Assembly (NCBI GenBank): GCA_035236585.1
Contig: CP141128.1
Span: forward strand, 36,252,684-36,316,683
Direction of reading: 5' to 3'
Length of the DNA: 64,000 bases
Origin: Warburgia ugandensis
Lineage: Eukaryota; Streptophyta; Magnoliopsida; Canellales; Canellaceae
The number at the start of each line of letters is the position of its first letter. Position 1 is the first letter of the stretch. Of this stretch, positions 21,135 through 32,425 are shown piece after piece. The translations under genes and the position numbers were made by a program. The notes beneath the pieces were generated by a model, which saw only the letters and a program-made list of their open reading frames with translations, did no database searches and was not told the origin of the DNA.

Positions 21135-21547
21135 ACTCTAGAATGGTCTAGGAGGTTCTTGAGTGTGGAGGAACCAAGGGCTTATGTAGAGACTTCTAGA
21201 TAGAGGATTCTAGAGTAGTCTCCACCGTTGGATAGCTAACATTTGTAATCATCCCCACCATCCATTGAGGAGGTGGAGGGAGGCAAGCACCTATAAATAG
21301 GGTTGCTTCCTCACTTGTAAGGCATCTAAGGATCCAGTGATTCAAGGAGTGAGCCATCCAAGTGTGTAGGTGTGATCCAGGAGGGATCTAGTTGTAAGCA
21401 TCTTCAAGCAATAAAGCTACAAGTTCCTTCAAAGTGCTCTTTCAGTTGTTCTTCTCCTTTGAGCTTAAGTCAGGCTTACTTAGTTAGTTCAGGGTGAGAA
21501 GCCAATCTAAGTGCCGCACGGGAGTCTGAAAATCTCAGCCCATGACA
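20924..21547 (+). repeat. 3' LTR of the TR-GAG element
   Basis: 624 bp, same length as the 5' LTR. It starts TGTCATGG and ends CCATGACA, so both ends differ from the 5' LTR by one base but remain inverted repeats of each other. Eleven of the 12 differences from the 5' LTR lie in the last 115 bp. TATA box at 21,292-21,299. Confidence 0.95.
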
Positions 21548-21559
21548 CTTATCAAAGAA

Positions 21560-22211
21560 ACACAAAACTTTTCCATACGCTTGGTAAAGCAAGCATTTCT
21601 CAATGGTGCGTGTAACTTCTTGGTCACCCGTTCAACCACCACTTCAATGATTTAAAGATATAAGAGACACGACGCATGAGACAAAAACCTTGGCTTCAAT
21701 GAGTGAATACTTCATTTACTAATTCAAAACCAAATGGCAAATACTATAAACAAAAGGAATCCGAGTTCCAGTCCAACAGAACAAAGGAAGACAGAGCACG
21801 CGGACCGTGATCAAGCACTTGTTATTTCACGCTAAAATTTAAATTGTCCACCTGCACTGCATTCAACAGCAAAGTTAAGGAAGAAGCTACTAACTATAAT
21901 CTATGATTACATATAACTATAACATAAAAATTTGAGCAGTTAGGAGATTCCCATTGACTCTGAGGTAAGAAAGAGAAAAGACTAAATAAAAAATCACAGC
22001 TCGCAACAAACTCTTCAGTATTGCATAACGATTCCGTGCATGTATATTAATACCAGGTCAAGCCCTTGGAGTCGATCAGGAGATGCATTTGTTGCAACAT
22101 TGAGATCGTAGTCTCGATAAGACTGTCATATAAGACCGAATTTGTTACAAGAGGTCTGCTTGGAACATGGGATTCTGTTTCCTCAAGAAGACACCTTGAT
22201 GATCTGAAGAT
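21560..22211. other. Flank between gypsy element and STIG1-like gene
   Basis: AT-rich sequence with no coding or transposon signal. It should include the STIG1-like gene's promoter, but no convincing TATA box stands out; tgtatattaatacc near 22,040 is the nearest AT-rich candidate. Confidence 0.4.
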
Positions 22212-22259
22212 GTGCCCATGCCATCTGGTGCACACCAATGTTGGACCGTCCTCTACCTG

Positions 22260-22652
22260 ATGATCGTGGCCATCCATGGAGTAGCCTCGATTCGTCATAT
22301 GGGTTTAACAGAGACGGACACACTGACCCACTCAAACTTCCTTCGTGCTGCTTTGCGGGGGCGACAAAGGCACTCGTACTGCGGTAATGATCCAGATGTT
22401 TGCTTTAAAGGCGAGAAGAACCCGTGGGAAGGTACCACTTGCTGTTGGCAACAGTTCTGCAAGGATACCATGAACGACTCCAACCACTGTGGCCAATGTG
22501 GACACAAATGTAACCAAGGGTTTGCATGTTGTGATGGCCAGTGTATTGACATTCGCAGCGATAATCGTCACTGTGGGTCATGCCACAACGAATGCCCGCG
22601 GCAGTGTCAGTGCTCCTTTGCAATGTGTGATTATGGAGGAAGTGATTTATGA
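22260..22652 (+). CDS. STIG1-like cysteine-rich secreted protein
   Basis: The frame opens at an ATG at 22,212. I prefer the ATG at 22,260 (130 residues) because MIVAIHGVASI, with LYL just upstream, makes the N-terminal signal-like segment; the longer form (146 residues) is possible. The C-terminal about 95 residues hold 17 cysteines in the STIG1 pattern: CCWQQFCKDTMNDSNHCGQC, then a CNQGFACCDGQC block, then DIRSDNRHCGSC and FAMCDYG. The STIG1 family (stigma-specific protein 1, tomato LeSTIG1, Arabidopsis GRIM REAPER) are small apoplastic proteins acting in pollen-pistil signalling and cell-death control. The family usually ends CGYA-like; here it is CDYGGSDL. Single-exon structure fits the family. 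It lies 0.7 kb from the retrotransposon nest. A recent pseudogene cannot be excluded, but no stop or frameshift is seen. Confidence 0.8.
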   Translation: MIVAIHGVASIRHMGLTETDTLTHSNFLRAALRGRQRHSYCGNDPDVCFKGEKNPWEGTTCCWQQFCKDTMNDSNHCGQCGHKCNQGFACCDGQCIDIRSDNRHCGSCHNECPRQCQCSFAMCDYGGSDL

Positions 22653-22773
22653 AGATCCTGCAACATATTTGCTTGTTGGTTTTCTTCTTGACCAGCGTTG
22701 TCTCATTGCTGCTCTTTCTCAGATGCTGGTCTCAGTGGGTCTCTGTCCTGGCATTTAGTGATTGTTTCCCTTC

Positions 22774-22779
22774 AATAAA
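22774..22779 (+). promoter_or_regulatory. Likely polyadenylation signal of the STIG1-like gene
   Basis: AATAAA 122 bp after the stop codon, in a T-rich 3' region. Confidence 0.5.
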
Positions 22780-22949
22780 TTGCATTAGCCTTCTGGGCCG
22801 TGGTGCAAGGTGGGATCTCTCATCTGGTTACCAGGCTGGAGGCTGCGCGTGGTGTGTGTCTAACTTTCAAAAGAAAAAAGAAGAAGAAGTAAATTGCATT
22901 CCAAGACTTGAATCGGGAAGAATGTTAGTCGATCCCTTGTAAGGTTGCC

Positions 22950-23499
22950 ACGCCTAGTTAGTGTGTCTAGCCGAGCCCTCCCCCAGAGGTGTTAAAGGGG
23001 TAGCTTTCTGGTTCCTACCGTTTAAATCAAGATCTGATCGTTGTATTTCATTGAGATACAAGTGTCTAGTGTATATAATTGATATGGAGATGGCCCAAAT
23101 ACCCATATCCAATTTGAATTGATTTGCAGCCGAATCATTTACTATTCTCTGAAGCACCTTCTGACATGAACTCTGGTATCCTTTATGTTTCTCGACATAA
23201 GTTAATTCATGTCCCTTTATTTTTGAGTTGTAATTGATGTTCTGCGTAATGCTTCTCTTGGTGATGCTTTGGCATCTTGAAATCCTTTGAAGGGATCAGG
23301 GAAGGAGGGCCAACTGCGCTTTGTTTACATTTTTGAAGCGTAAAATGTCAGTTTCATGTGGGTTCTAACCTTTCAAGGCTTTTGTTTGTGCACGGTGAAG
23401 TCAAAAGTCCAACGGATTTTTTTAGTTAATGCCACTTATATATTAATTACACAAGTACCAAAAGTAGGCGTTGTATGCAAAAAAACAAAGACTTGTTTT
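22950..23499. other. Gene-free interval
   Basis: No coding or repeat signal that I can support, apart from short frames. Confidence 0.4.
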
Positions 23500-26420
23500 G
23501 TATATGTATTTTTAAATACAAACTAATTTTTAATGCATGATCGATCCAGTTTGACATAGGTTTTGTAAAAACAATGCAATGTAGCGAAAAATCTTTTCTT
23601 TTAAATTCATTTTGAAAAACCCCGAGGGTCATTTTTCTTTTCTCAAAAACAAGGATTCTCGATGAAATGAATACTCATTTCTACCAAAAATCCAGCAAAG
23701 TTTATTTACATCAACACAACACAACACAACACACCTATAACCTCTACAGCACAACCCAGTCATATAAGTCTTCAAATACCCATAATTACATACAATGCAG
23801 TCTCTTTCTCATTTATAATATGATAACTTCAATTCAAAGACCAATTCTTACCGGTCCTTTCCTAAAGCTTTTATTGGCATGCTCCTATCAGTAAGCAGCT
23901 CCTATTCCTTGGGAGCCCCCTATTCTGAGACGCTATTAACATGTCAAACCTGCTACTATTCTCTGTATCTGAGGCATTGTAAACCAAAGCAATGCCTTAG
24001 TAAGCAATCACTTGTGTTGGTGGAATAAGATGCAATTTTTATATAAACAAAATCAAGATAATTCTATATAGATTAATTTAGCTATGCTGAATCTTGCAAA
24101 CAATAATTCAATTATCATTTAACTTAAAATTATTCAACATTTATCAAAATCATGAATCCATGCTAAAAAGGAAGAAATACCAATGCATCAGTATAAAATA
24201 CATTCTTTGAAATGCAAAGTATGCAGTCACATGTCAAACTTATAAGTCATTTCCATTTCCTGATACCAGTCTTTGCTCTTACGAGCCATTTCACATATCA
24301 AATACCAACACGTTGTTGTACGTATCAGAGTGTATAACAAACAATATTATCCTCTTTGGGCCCCTTCGTAAGGTCACCTCATTTGTTACCCACCTCACTC
24401 AGGATGTGTCATTATGTGTTTCAGAGTGTATAGTAGACAATGTTATCTTTATTGGCAAGCTGCCCTGTGGACAAACTACCATCTGAAAGGCCTCACATCG
24501 CCTTAAGGTTTTGCTCCACACAGTGTGGGTGCACAACTACGTAGAACCATTGGGGCACATGTTGTTACTAGTATCAGAGTACATAGCATGCAATATTGTC
24601 CTCTTTGGCAGACTGCCCCATGGACGAACTACTATCCGAAAGACCTCACGCTGCCTCGAGGATTTGTTCCACATAATGTGGGTGCGCAATTGCCTAGAAC
24701 CACTAATGAACCAGTTGCTCCATGTTATGAACAAACAAATGGGCTGAAACATCACAACAACATGTGCTTACACACAAGCAATTTAATCATGATTCAATTT
24801 CAGCATGCACATCCATCTTATCTTTCATATAAACTGAAAGACATGTTTCACTAATTGAAATTCATATACAAATGCATATATATGTAGCATAAATCTTAGC
24901 AATCTTAATTCAACCTACCTCAAATGGAGATCTTCAGGTTCTCTAAAGTAAATAATCTCTTTAGTTTGCATATGCGCCCCCAATCAATCACACCTCTGTA
25001 ACAACATAAACATGCATTTAGATATACAATTCTAGGAATTCACTTGGCTTCCATAGCATGGAAGTTTCCTCTAAGTTAGCTCCTGGTACTATTCATCATA
25101 AGGCGAAGTGACAGTGCTTATTTCTATACTAAGTGTTTCATTAGCTATTTATTGATAGCTAGTTGAATGACAAATAGTTACTGGATTTTCAATCTACGCC
25201 ATTGGTCCTGGATTGGCTATTCACTACTCTTCTTAAGTGACTGTAAGTCACTTTCACTGTTCAGTAGTCTTTAACCTTGATTCCTATCCAAGTCAACTCT
25301 TGGGTTGGAGCTGGGTGTTATTTTCTATGCTACAGTCCTCAATGTAATCCATAATTGTATTCCTAAATCAGACTATATAATGAGCATCATGAACAGTTCA
25401 TATCACCTTTTTTTTTTTTATATACGTTTATTCAAATTTCATACTTTATATCATATCTAAGCTAATTCAAGGTTCAGAAATCCATTGTGACCTCTAATAA
25501 TTGATCTGACATCACAAGGTGTCTGTTTGATTAGTGACAGATCGGACGACCTAGATTATCCGATCTAGATCATCCGATCTTTTTGACTTTAAATTCATAT
25601 AATTCTAGTCATCCTAAAATTTTTAAGGACGAGGAATTCATCTGTGGTGTCTAATCATCGATCGAACATCACAAATTTACTGTGTAAACAGTATTCGATC
25701 AGATGGCTAGATTGTCTGATCAGTTTTCAGCCTAGATATTCAAATTCAATGTTATCTAGGCTACGTCAAGTCCTTAATTTCTTATTCTTAAACTTAGATT
25801 AGGAATTGGATGATTGCATGATTCAAAAACCTAGATCTAGGGTAGAAACATGTAGATTTAGAAAAATACCAAAAATCAAAAGTTCAGTTTTATAGATCTC
25901 ACTGTCTAGATGCATTTCCGTGATTGTCCCTCTCTGGAATGAGTTGGATTGGCTTTGATCTGTCAGAAACCTTCCACATATAGGTGTGCGATGATCTCCA
26001 CTTCGATCCATAGTCCAAATCATCTCGAATTTTCCCTTAAACTTAAGGGTTTTGCTCGACTCTCTAAGCCAAACAAAATGACTAGCTCGGATCGTCGATC
26101 CTAGCCACCATCTTCTTCAGTGACCGCCTGGAAGTCCGGCGGCCCAAAAACCTCATCTTCTCTATTTTGCCAGTGTGCCATTAACTCTGGCAGCTCGGCC
26201 CCCCCTTTCTCCTTCTCCTCCTTCTCCCCTTTATTCTTCTTTCTCCTCTTTCTTCTTCCCCATTGGATCTCCCTCTTTATGGGGTTTTCTGGTCTTTCAG
26301 GTTTGAGAAGAAACAGGCCCGACGTCTATATCGGGTTCCTTAAGTGAGGCGGGGGTGGCCGTATCAAATATGGTGCCCTCTGTTAAAACCCTTTTCGTTT
26401 TTTTTTTTTTTTTTTTTTGT
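23500..26420 (-). repeat. Decayed LTR related to the LARD family
   Basis: The start (23,510-23,660) parallels the LARD LTR: a tttttaaata segment, then a 'gtaaaaacaatgcaatgtag' segment, then 'attttgaaaaaccccgaggg'. The end (26,105-26,400) parallels the promoter/leader part: a pyrimidine-rich CT stretch, then gtggccgtatcaaatatgg-like sequence and cttttcgttttt. The middle is different, so this is a sister family or an old copy. A T-run at 26,399-26,418 ends it. No internal region or matching second LTR is visible, so it may be a solo LTR. Confidence 0.45.
24310..24700. repeat. Three diverged copies of a roughly 100-150 bp unit
   Basis: 'atcagagtgtata' plus 'acaatattatcctctttgg' appears at about 24,326. 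Variants follow at about 24,420 (tttcagagtgtatagtagac) and 24,571 (tatcagagtacatagcatg). The later two also share 'gcctcac' and 'tttg(c/t)tccaca' segments. Confidence 0.6.
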
Positions 26421-26436
26421 AAGATGTTAAATTAGA

Positions 26437-26683
26437 TGTGAAGCCTTAGACCGATGAGGGAGCGTCAAGAGAAGGTTGGCAGGCTATTAGGTTGGGGTGA
26501 AGGACAGATAGTTAGTCCCACATCACCTGGAGAGAGGAAATTGGGCTGTTTATAAGAGTTTGGGAAACTCTAATGGTCACAATGCATTTTTCCTAGGAAA
26601 TAGAGGAAGAACAAATCCGTGAGGGGTGTATGGGGGCCTCAAAGTGAACAATATTGTGACTATTGGAACCTCGATATGTTACA
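26437..26683 (+). repeat. 5' LTR of the TRIM
   Basis: 247 bp, TGTGAAGCC...ATGTTACA, with a 'gctgtttataagag' promoter-like segment. Its partner has exactly the same length after removing LARD1. Confidence 0.88.
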
Positions 26684-26786
26684 AATGGCATTAGAGCCAG
26701 TTCCCCTCGTGTTGTGGTGGGTAGCCGCACCCAAGCGCCTGGTCGTGGCTATCATGTGGGATGCGTGTTCCTTAAGGGGAGAAAGA

Positions 26787-27014
26787 TGTGAAGCCCTGGG
26801 CCAATGAGAGCAAGCCAAGAGAAGGCTGGCAGGCTTCTAGGCTACGCTAAAGGACAGAGAGTTAGTCCCACATCACTTGGCAAGAGGAAACTGGGCTGTT
26901 TATAAGAGTTCGAGGAACTCTAACGGTCATAATGTGTTCTTCTTGAGAAACCAGGGAAGAACAGATCCTTGAAGAGTGTATGGACGCCTCAAAACGGACA
27001 ATATTATGACTGTT
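26787..27014 (+). repeat. 3' LTR of the TRIM (first 228 of 247 bp)
   Basis: Interrupted at gactgtt by LARD1. The remaining 19 bp (ggaaccccgaggtgttaca) lie at 37,441-37,459. Confidence 0.88.
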
Positions 27015-28604
27015 TGTGACGACCCTGGTTTTCCCATGCATTTTTAAATGCAATATCTAATTCCTAAGGCGGGATGCATCCCTATTTGAAAACCATTCTA
27101 TAAAAACCATGCAATGCAGCGGAAAAGCTTTTGTTTTAAACATATTTTGAAAACCCCGAGTGTCATTTGCTTTCACAACAATCAAAGTAGTTTTTGAAAA
27201 ACTTCAGAAATCATAAATGTTTTTCCCCAGGTCTATCCAGTCACAGCACACAGTCCAACTGTAAATAAATACAAATACATGTCCAAAGGGTAGAGTGTTT
27301 ACTTACTTGTATAATTGTCTCCTTTTGATTTACTTTGCTCGTAGCACTAACATAGGTGTCCTCTACTCGTGGATGGAACTATCCTGAAAAATGTTAAGGA
27401 TAGGGTGAGTATATACTATACTTAGTAGGAGTCTATCACTACTAGTTTTACAATGCATGATATGTTTAAAATCATATGCTCTTTCAAACATGTGCATGGT
27501 CAAACAATCATGTTCAATATCGATATTAAAAACCACTGTCGAATTGAAATACTGATGACTTAAAGAATAGCATAATCCAAGTTGAAAGTATCATATATAT
27601 CATAAACATAATGATATGCATAAAATGCTCAACTGAATCCAACTCATGAATATGTGGTATGGTCGACCAACCTCATGTCATGCCATATGCAATGTAAGTA
27701 AATCCTCAAACCATAGGGTCCAACTATGCCCACGACCTCGCCGCCGTGTGGTCCCCGAGTACCTGAGGATACAGCATCATAGCCTCCATGGGGCATATGA
27801 CACATCAACCTAGTGCCGTGACACCAGTGATAGCCCCCTGTACCACATACAGTCGACGTAGGGACATGCCCTTTTTGGGCGTGGTACCCATTCCACCTAG
27901 TAGTGGTAGAGGCTGGGAGACCACCCCAACCTCTCAGCATAGCGCCCACGAGCTTACTAGTCCAAATCATATACCATCAAACAAGCAAAAACATCTCTTT
28001 TCAAAACCTGTCCTCTTTGGGTCCCTCACAACTGCCTGGCCCTCACAACTACCTACCCAGCGTCTTTTGGGCACTCCAGCATCTTTTGGTAACCCTCAAG
28101 GACATGCAATTTTTCAAGAACTCAATGCTCACAAATCATGCAATATATGGAATTGTTTGCAAAACATGTCTATGCATAATGTATTTATCATATGCATGCT
28201 GAATTCACTTATATGCTAAACAAGTCATAAAATAAGTCATGCCAAACAAGTCATATAATTTATACTTAAAACATGCATTCAAAACAATCATGGCTCTTTT
28301 TAAAAGTCTAGTAGCGATAGAGCACCTACCTCAAAGTCTCCTGGAGTCGCGTCCTTTATCACTCAACCCGTCCCTGGGTCTCATTTATAAACTCCTAGAT
28401 ATGAATGGATACAAGGAGTCCTTATCAATTTCAATCTATTTAGTCATTAGATTGCTAGCTCTGCCTTTAGGGTCCACGTTCCTTGCCTAATTCATTTGTC
28501 AGGCTAGATCCTATGATATGGATTTACTATTCAGTAGTTAAACTCTGTAATTTTTCCTATGATCCTAACTTTAAAGTCTCATTAGGTCCGCATGTCTCAG
28601 TTCT

Positions 28605-29100
28605 CAGGACACCCGTGCATCCTGGTTGGATTGCGATCGCCTCACGTGTGTGCGTGCCCAAAGACCGTGCCAGGGATCGCGTTTTGCATGCGCACATGCA
28701 TGCTCAAGCGACGCGCTATGACGCGCATCTTATATGGCATCGCATGGACGCACCTTTGGTGTAGCATGGTGCATCTCAGCTCCCAGGGCACCCCATGCAT
28801 CCTAGTCGAGCCAGGACCCGTGCACCATGTCGCGCGCGTACCCGAAGGCCGCACCAGGGACAGTTTTCGCATGCGCACATGCATGCCCAAGCGACGCGCT
28901 ATGACGTGTGTCTTGGATGGCATCGAGCGAACATGCTTTGGCATAGGCAAAATGCGCCTTGGCTCCTAGGTCGACCATGCGTCTCGGTCGAACCAGGACT
29001 GTGCTTGGGATGCACCGAGGCCACGCCCATACACATTCACGCACCCCCGTGCACAGTCACGTGCCTGGGGTCCGTCCATGGGCTCAGTGGGGTGTGCATC
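28605..29100 (-). repeat. GC-rich minisatellite (about 181-183 bp units) in the LARD LTR
   Basis: 'catcctggt'-type starts recur at about 28,612, 28,793 and 28,976. Each unit contains a cccaaagaccgtgccaggg-like segment, then gcatgcgcacatgcatg, then gcgacgcgctatgacg. It is CpG-dense, in contrast to the AT-rich rest of the LTR. Related units, differing in number and length, are at 31,127-31,560 (solo LTR), 53,880-54,135 and 60,055-60,315 (LARD2). Confidence 0.8.
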
Positions 29101-29562
29101 ACGCACCATGCCCAGGATCGTCTCCTTCATTGGTCCAATCTTGGGTCCTGCTATTTCTAGTTGGAAAACGCTAGATCTAGCCTGGATCTAACCTGGGGAA
29201 GTGAAACGGAGAGAAAGAAGGGGGAAAACGGCTTACCTGGGTAACCTAGGGAGCATCTATCGCCGGTGGTAGACCTCCATTCTGGTTCTGGAACCCTTCG
29301 TCACTGGAAATCATGAAGAGAAACTCCCAATGTCGTGCAGGGCCGAGAAAAGAGAAGAGAGGGGAAATGGGGAGAATGGCTGGCCTGACTCGGGCCTGGC
29401 CATTGCCGGAAAACACAGAGAGACGGGTTTCCTTTTTTTTGCCGGAAACCCTAGTCCCAAACTAGCTGGAAAACTGTGTTTTGGAGGTGCCACCCTTGGC
29501 GGTGGCAGATCTCTCTGGAAAAATCGGGAGAGGAGGGTTTCTGGAGAAGTCTGGAGGTGGAA

Positions 29563-32425
29563 TGTGATGACCTGGGTTTTCTCATGCATTTTTAAATGCA
29601 ATATCTAATTCCTAAGGCGGGATGCATCCCTATTTGAAAACCATTTTATAAAAACCATGCAATGCAGTAGAAAATCTTTAGTGTTAAACTCATTTTGAAA
29701 ACCCCGAGTGTCATTTGCTTTCACAACAACCAAAGTAATTTTTGAAAAACTTTAGAAACCACAAATGTGTTTCCCCAGGTCTTTCCAAATACAAGACTCA
29801 GCCCAACTGTAATTAAATACAAATACATGTCCAAAGGGTTGAGAATTTACTTACATATATAATTGTTTCCTTTTTTATTCACTTGCTCGTAGCACTAACA
29901 TAGATGTACTCTAATCGTGGATGGAATTATCCTGAAAAATGTTAAGGATAGGGTGAGTATATACTATACTCAGTAGGAGTCTATCACTACTAGTTTTGCA
30001 ATGCATGCTATATTTAAAATCATATGCTCTTTCAAAACATGTGCATGTCTGAATACTCAAGTTCAATATTGGTATCAAAATCCATTGTCAAAATGAAATA
30101 CTAAAGACTTAAAGGATCACATAATCCAAAATTGAAAGTATCATATACATATATATCATAACATTATGATATGCATAAGATGCTTCATTGAATCCAACTC
30201 ATGGATGTCTAGTATGGTATGGTCGACCAACCTCATATCATGCCATATGCAATGCAAATAACTCCACAAAACCATAGGGTCCAACTATGCCCACGACCTC
30301 CTCGCCGTGTGGTCCCCAGGTACCTGAGGACACTCGGTCATAGCCTTCATGGGGCCTATGACACGTTGACCCAGTGCTGTGACACCAGTGGTAGCCCCTT
30401 GTACCACATGCAGTCGACGTAGGGACTTGCCTCTTTTTGGGCGTGGTACCCATCTACCTAATAGTGGTAGAGGCCGGGTGGCCAACCCAGACCCCTCAGC
30501 ATAGCACTCACGGGCTTACTAGCCCAAATCACATAAGATCAAATAAGCCAAAACCTCTTTTCAAAACCTGTCCTCTTTAGGTCCCTCACAACTGCCTGGC
30601 CCTCAGCACTCCAGCATCTTTTGACTACCCTCAAGGACATGCAATCTTTGTAAGAACTTAATACTCATAGATCATGCAATGTATGCAATAGTTTTCAAAA
30701 CATATCTATGCATAATGTATATACAAAACATGTCCATGCATAAAGTATTTGTCACATGCATGCTAAACAAGTCATATACTTGAATCATGTATTTGCAAAA
30801 CAATCATAGTTCTTTTAAAAGAATCTAGTAGCGATAAAGCACCTACCTCAAAGTCTCCTGGAGTTGCGTCCTTTATCACTCAACCCGTCCCTGGGTCTCA
30901 TTTATAAACTCCTGGGTATAAATGGATACAAGGAGTCCTAGTTAATTTCAGTCTATTTAGACATTAGACTGCTAGCCCTGCCTATTGGGTCCTTGGTTCT
31001 TGCCTAATTCATTGTCAGGCTAGATCCTATGGTATGGATATACTTTCTAATAGTTAAATTCTATAATTTATCCTCTAATCTAACTTTAAAGTCTCAATAG
31101 GTCCCCGTGCCCCGGTTCCCAGGACACCCGTGTATCCTGGTTGAACCGCGACCGCCTTAGGTGCTTGCGCGCCCAAAGGCTGTGCCAGGGACTGCGTTTT
31201 GCACGCGTATATGCATGCTCAAGTAACGCGCTATGACGTGCATCATCACACGGACGCACCTTGTAGCATGGCGCGTCTTAGCTCCTAGGGCACCCCATGC
31301 ATCTTGGTCCAGCTAGGACCCGTGCCCCATGTTGCGTACGTACCCGAAGGCCATACCTAGGACAGTGTTCGCACGTGCACAAGCATGCCTAGGCGACGCG
31401 CTATGACGCACATCATCGTATGGACGCACCTTGTAGTGTGGCGCGTCTCAGCTCCCAGGGCACCCCATGCACCCTGGTCGAGCCAAGACCCATGCCCCAT
31501 GTCCCGTGCACACCTGAAGGTCGCAACTGGGACAATGTACGCAATGTCGTACACCTGGAACCCATCCCAGGGACCTAGTCCTAGGTGCATGTGGTGCTTG
31601 GCGTCCTTGGGATGCCTGGCTCGTGCAGGGTTGCTGAGCCATTTTGGGACGTTTTTCGGCCAGGAAATCCAGCTAGAAAACATCTGAGAACGCTAGATCC
31701 AGCTTGGATCTAGCCTGAAAGGGGGAGAACCAAGAGAAGGGAGGTAAGGACATCTTACCTGGGCAGCCTGGGGAGTGCCCATTTCACGCTGGACCTTCCT
31801 GCTCGCCGAAAAAACTCGCACAAGGTGGAAACCCCATTGCCTAGATCGGAAAAGAGAAGAGAGGGGAAATGGGGAGATGGGAATGGCATGGCCGGGCTGA
31901 CTTTGGCCTGGCCGTTGCCTGAAAATGCAGAGGAGACGGGTTTCCGATCTTGCCGGAAACCCCAGTCTCAAACGACCGGAAAAACGCTGGAAAACTTGGG
32001 TTTTTGGAGAGGGGAGATGGGGCTTTTATAGCCATGCTATGGCGGTGCCACCCTTGGCGGTGGCAGAATCCTCCAGAAAAATCAGGATCGAGGGTTTCTG
32101 GAGGGTTCTTGAGGTTGAAGACGACAGGGGGTGCCGTTATCAAAACGGCCCCCTGCGTTTTTCGTCCTTTTTCGTTTTAAACGTTTTCTGTTTAAATTCC
32201 AGAAATACCCCTATCTTTAAACGGCTATAACTTCTTCATACGAGCTCCATTTTGAGTAATTTTTTAGGCGTTGGATTTCATTTTTCGAGTAGAATCTAAT
32301 GGTACTAAGTTCCTCACAAATTCCTTCGTTTACTATTTTAAATAAAATCAAACATTCAACTTAGTTTATTTCCTATAAAATGTCCAATTTTTGTCAAAAA
32401 TAGCGTAAATTGCTCGGGCATTACA
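29563..32425 (-). mobile_element. Solo LTR of the LARD family nested in the LARD1 3' LTR
   Basis: 2,863 bp, TGTGATGACC...GGCATTACA. It is flanked by perfect TGGAA duplications at 29,558-29,562 and 32,426-32,430. No internal region remains, so LTR-LTR recombination removed it. This copy keeps the minus-strand TATA box (plus-strand cttttata, 32,023-32,030) and a CAGGTAAG splice-donor-like site near 31,756. Confidence 0.93.

Larger units (their letters stand above)
18141..21547 (+). mobile_element. TR-GAG-type non-autonomous LTR retrotransposon (Gag-protease only)
   Basis: Two 624-bp LTRs flank an internal region of 2,159 bp with an initiator-Met PBS, one long open frame for Gag plus aspartic protease, and a polypurine tract. 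No reverse transcriptase, RNase H or integrase is present, so it would need another element's enzymes. The target duplication is CTTA (18,137-18,140 and 21,548-21,551), 4 bp. The LTRs are about 98% identical by my count of 12 differences, so it is much younger than the gypsy host element. The layout matches the plant TR-GAG class. Confidence 0.93.
12921..21554 (-). mobile_element. Ty3/gypsy chromovirus-like element, complete but dead, split by a TR-GAG insertion
   Basis: Both ends are defined. The 443-bp LTRs begin TGATA and end TATCA on the plus strand, and perfect 5-bp target duplications AAGAA lie at 12,916-12,920 and 21,555-21,559. In element orientation the order is 5' LTR, initiator-Met PBS, gag-protease-RT-RNase H-integrase-chromodomain, polypurine tract, 3' LTR. 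The 5' LTR is interrupted by the nested element at 18,141-21,547. Removing that element and its CTTA duplication gives exactly 443 bp, the length of the other LTR. Confidence 0.95.

Noticed and set aside
26437-27014. Cassandra-type TRIM with 5S rRNA-like LTR
   Set aside because: I looked for the 5S promoter segments in the 247-bp LTRs and did not find them, so only TRIM is claimed.
28592-28969. Arginine/histidine/cysteine-rich frames across the GC-rich block as a cysteine-rich peptide gene
   Set aside because: They are read from the LTR minisatellite, and the unit (about 181 bp) is not a multiple of three. Stops occur in other copies.
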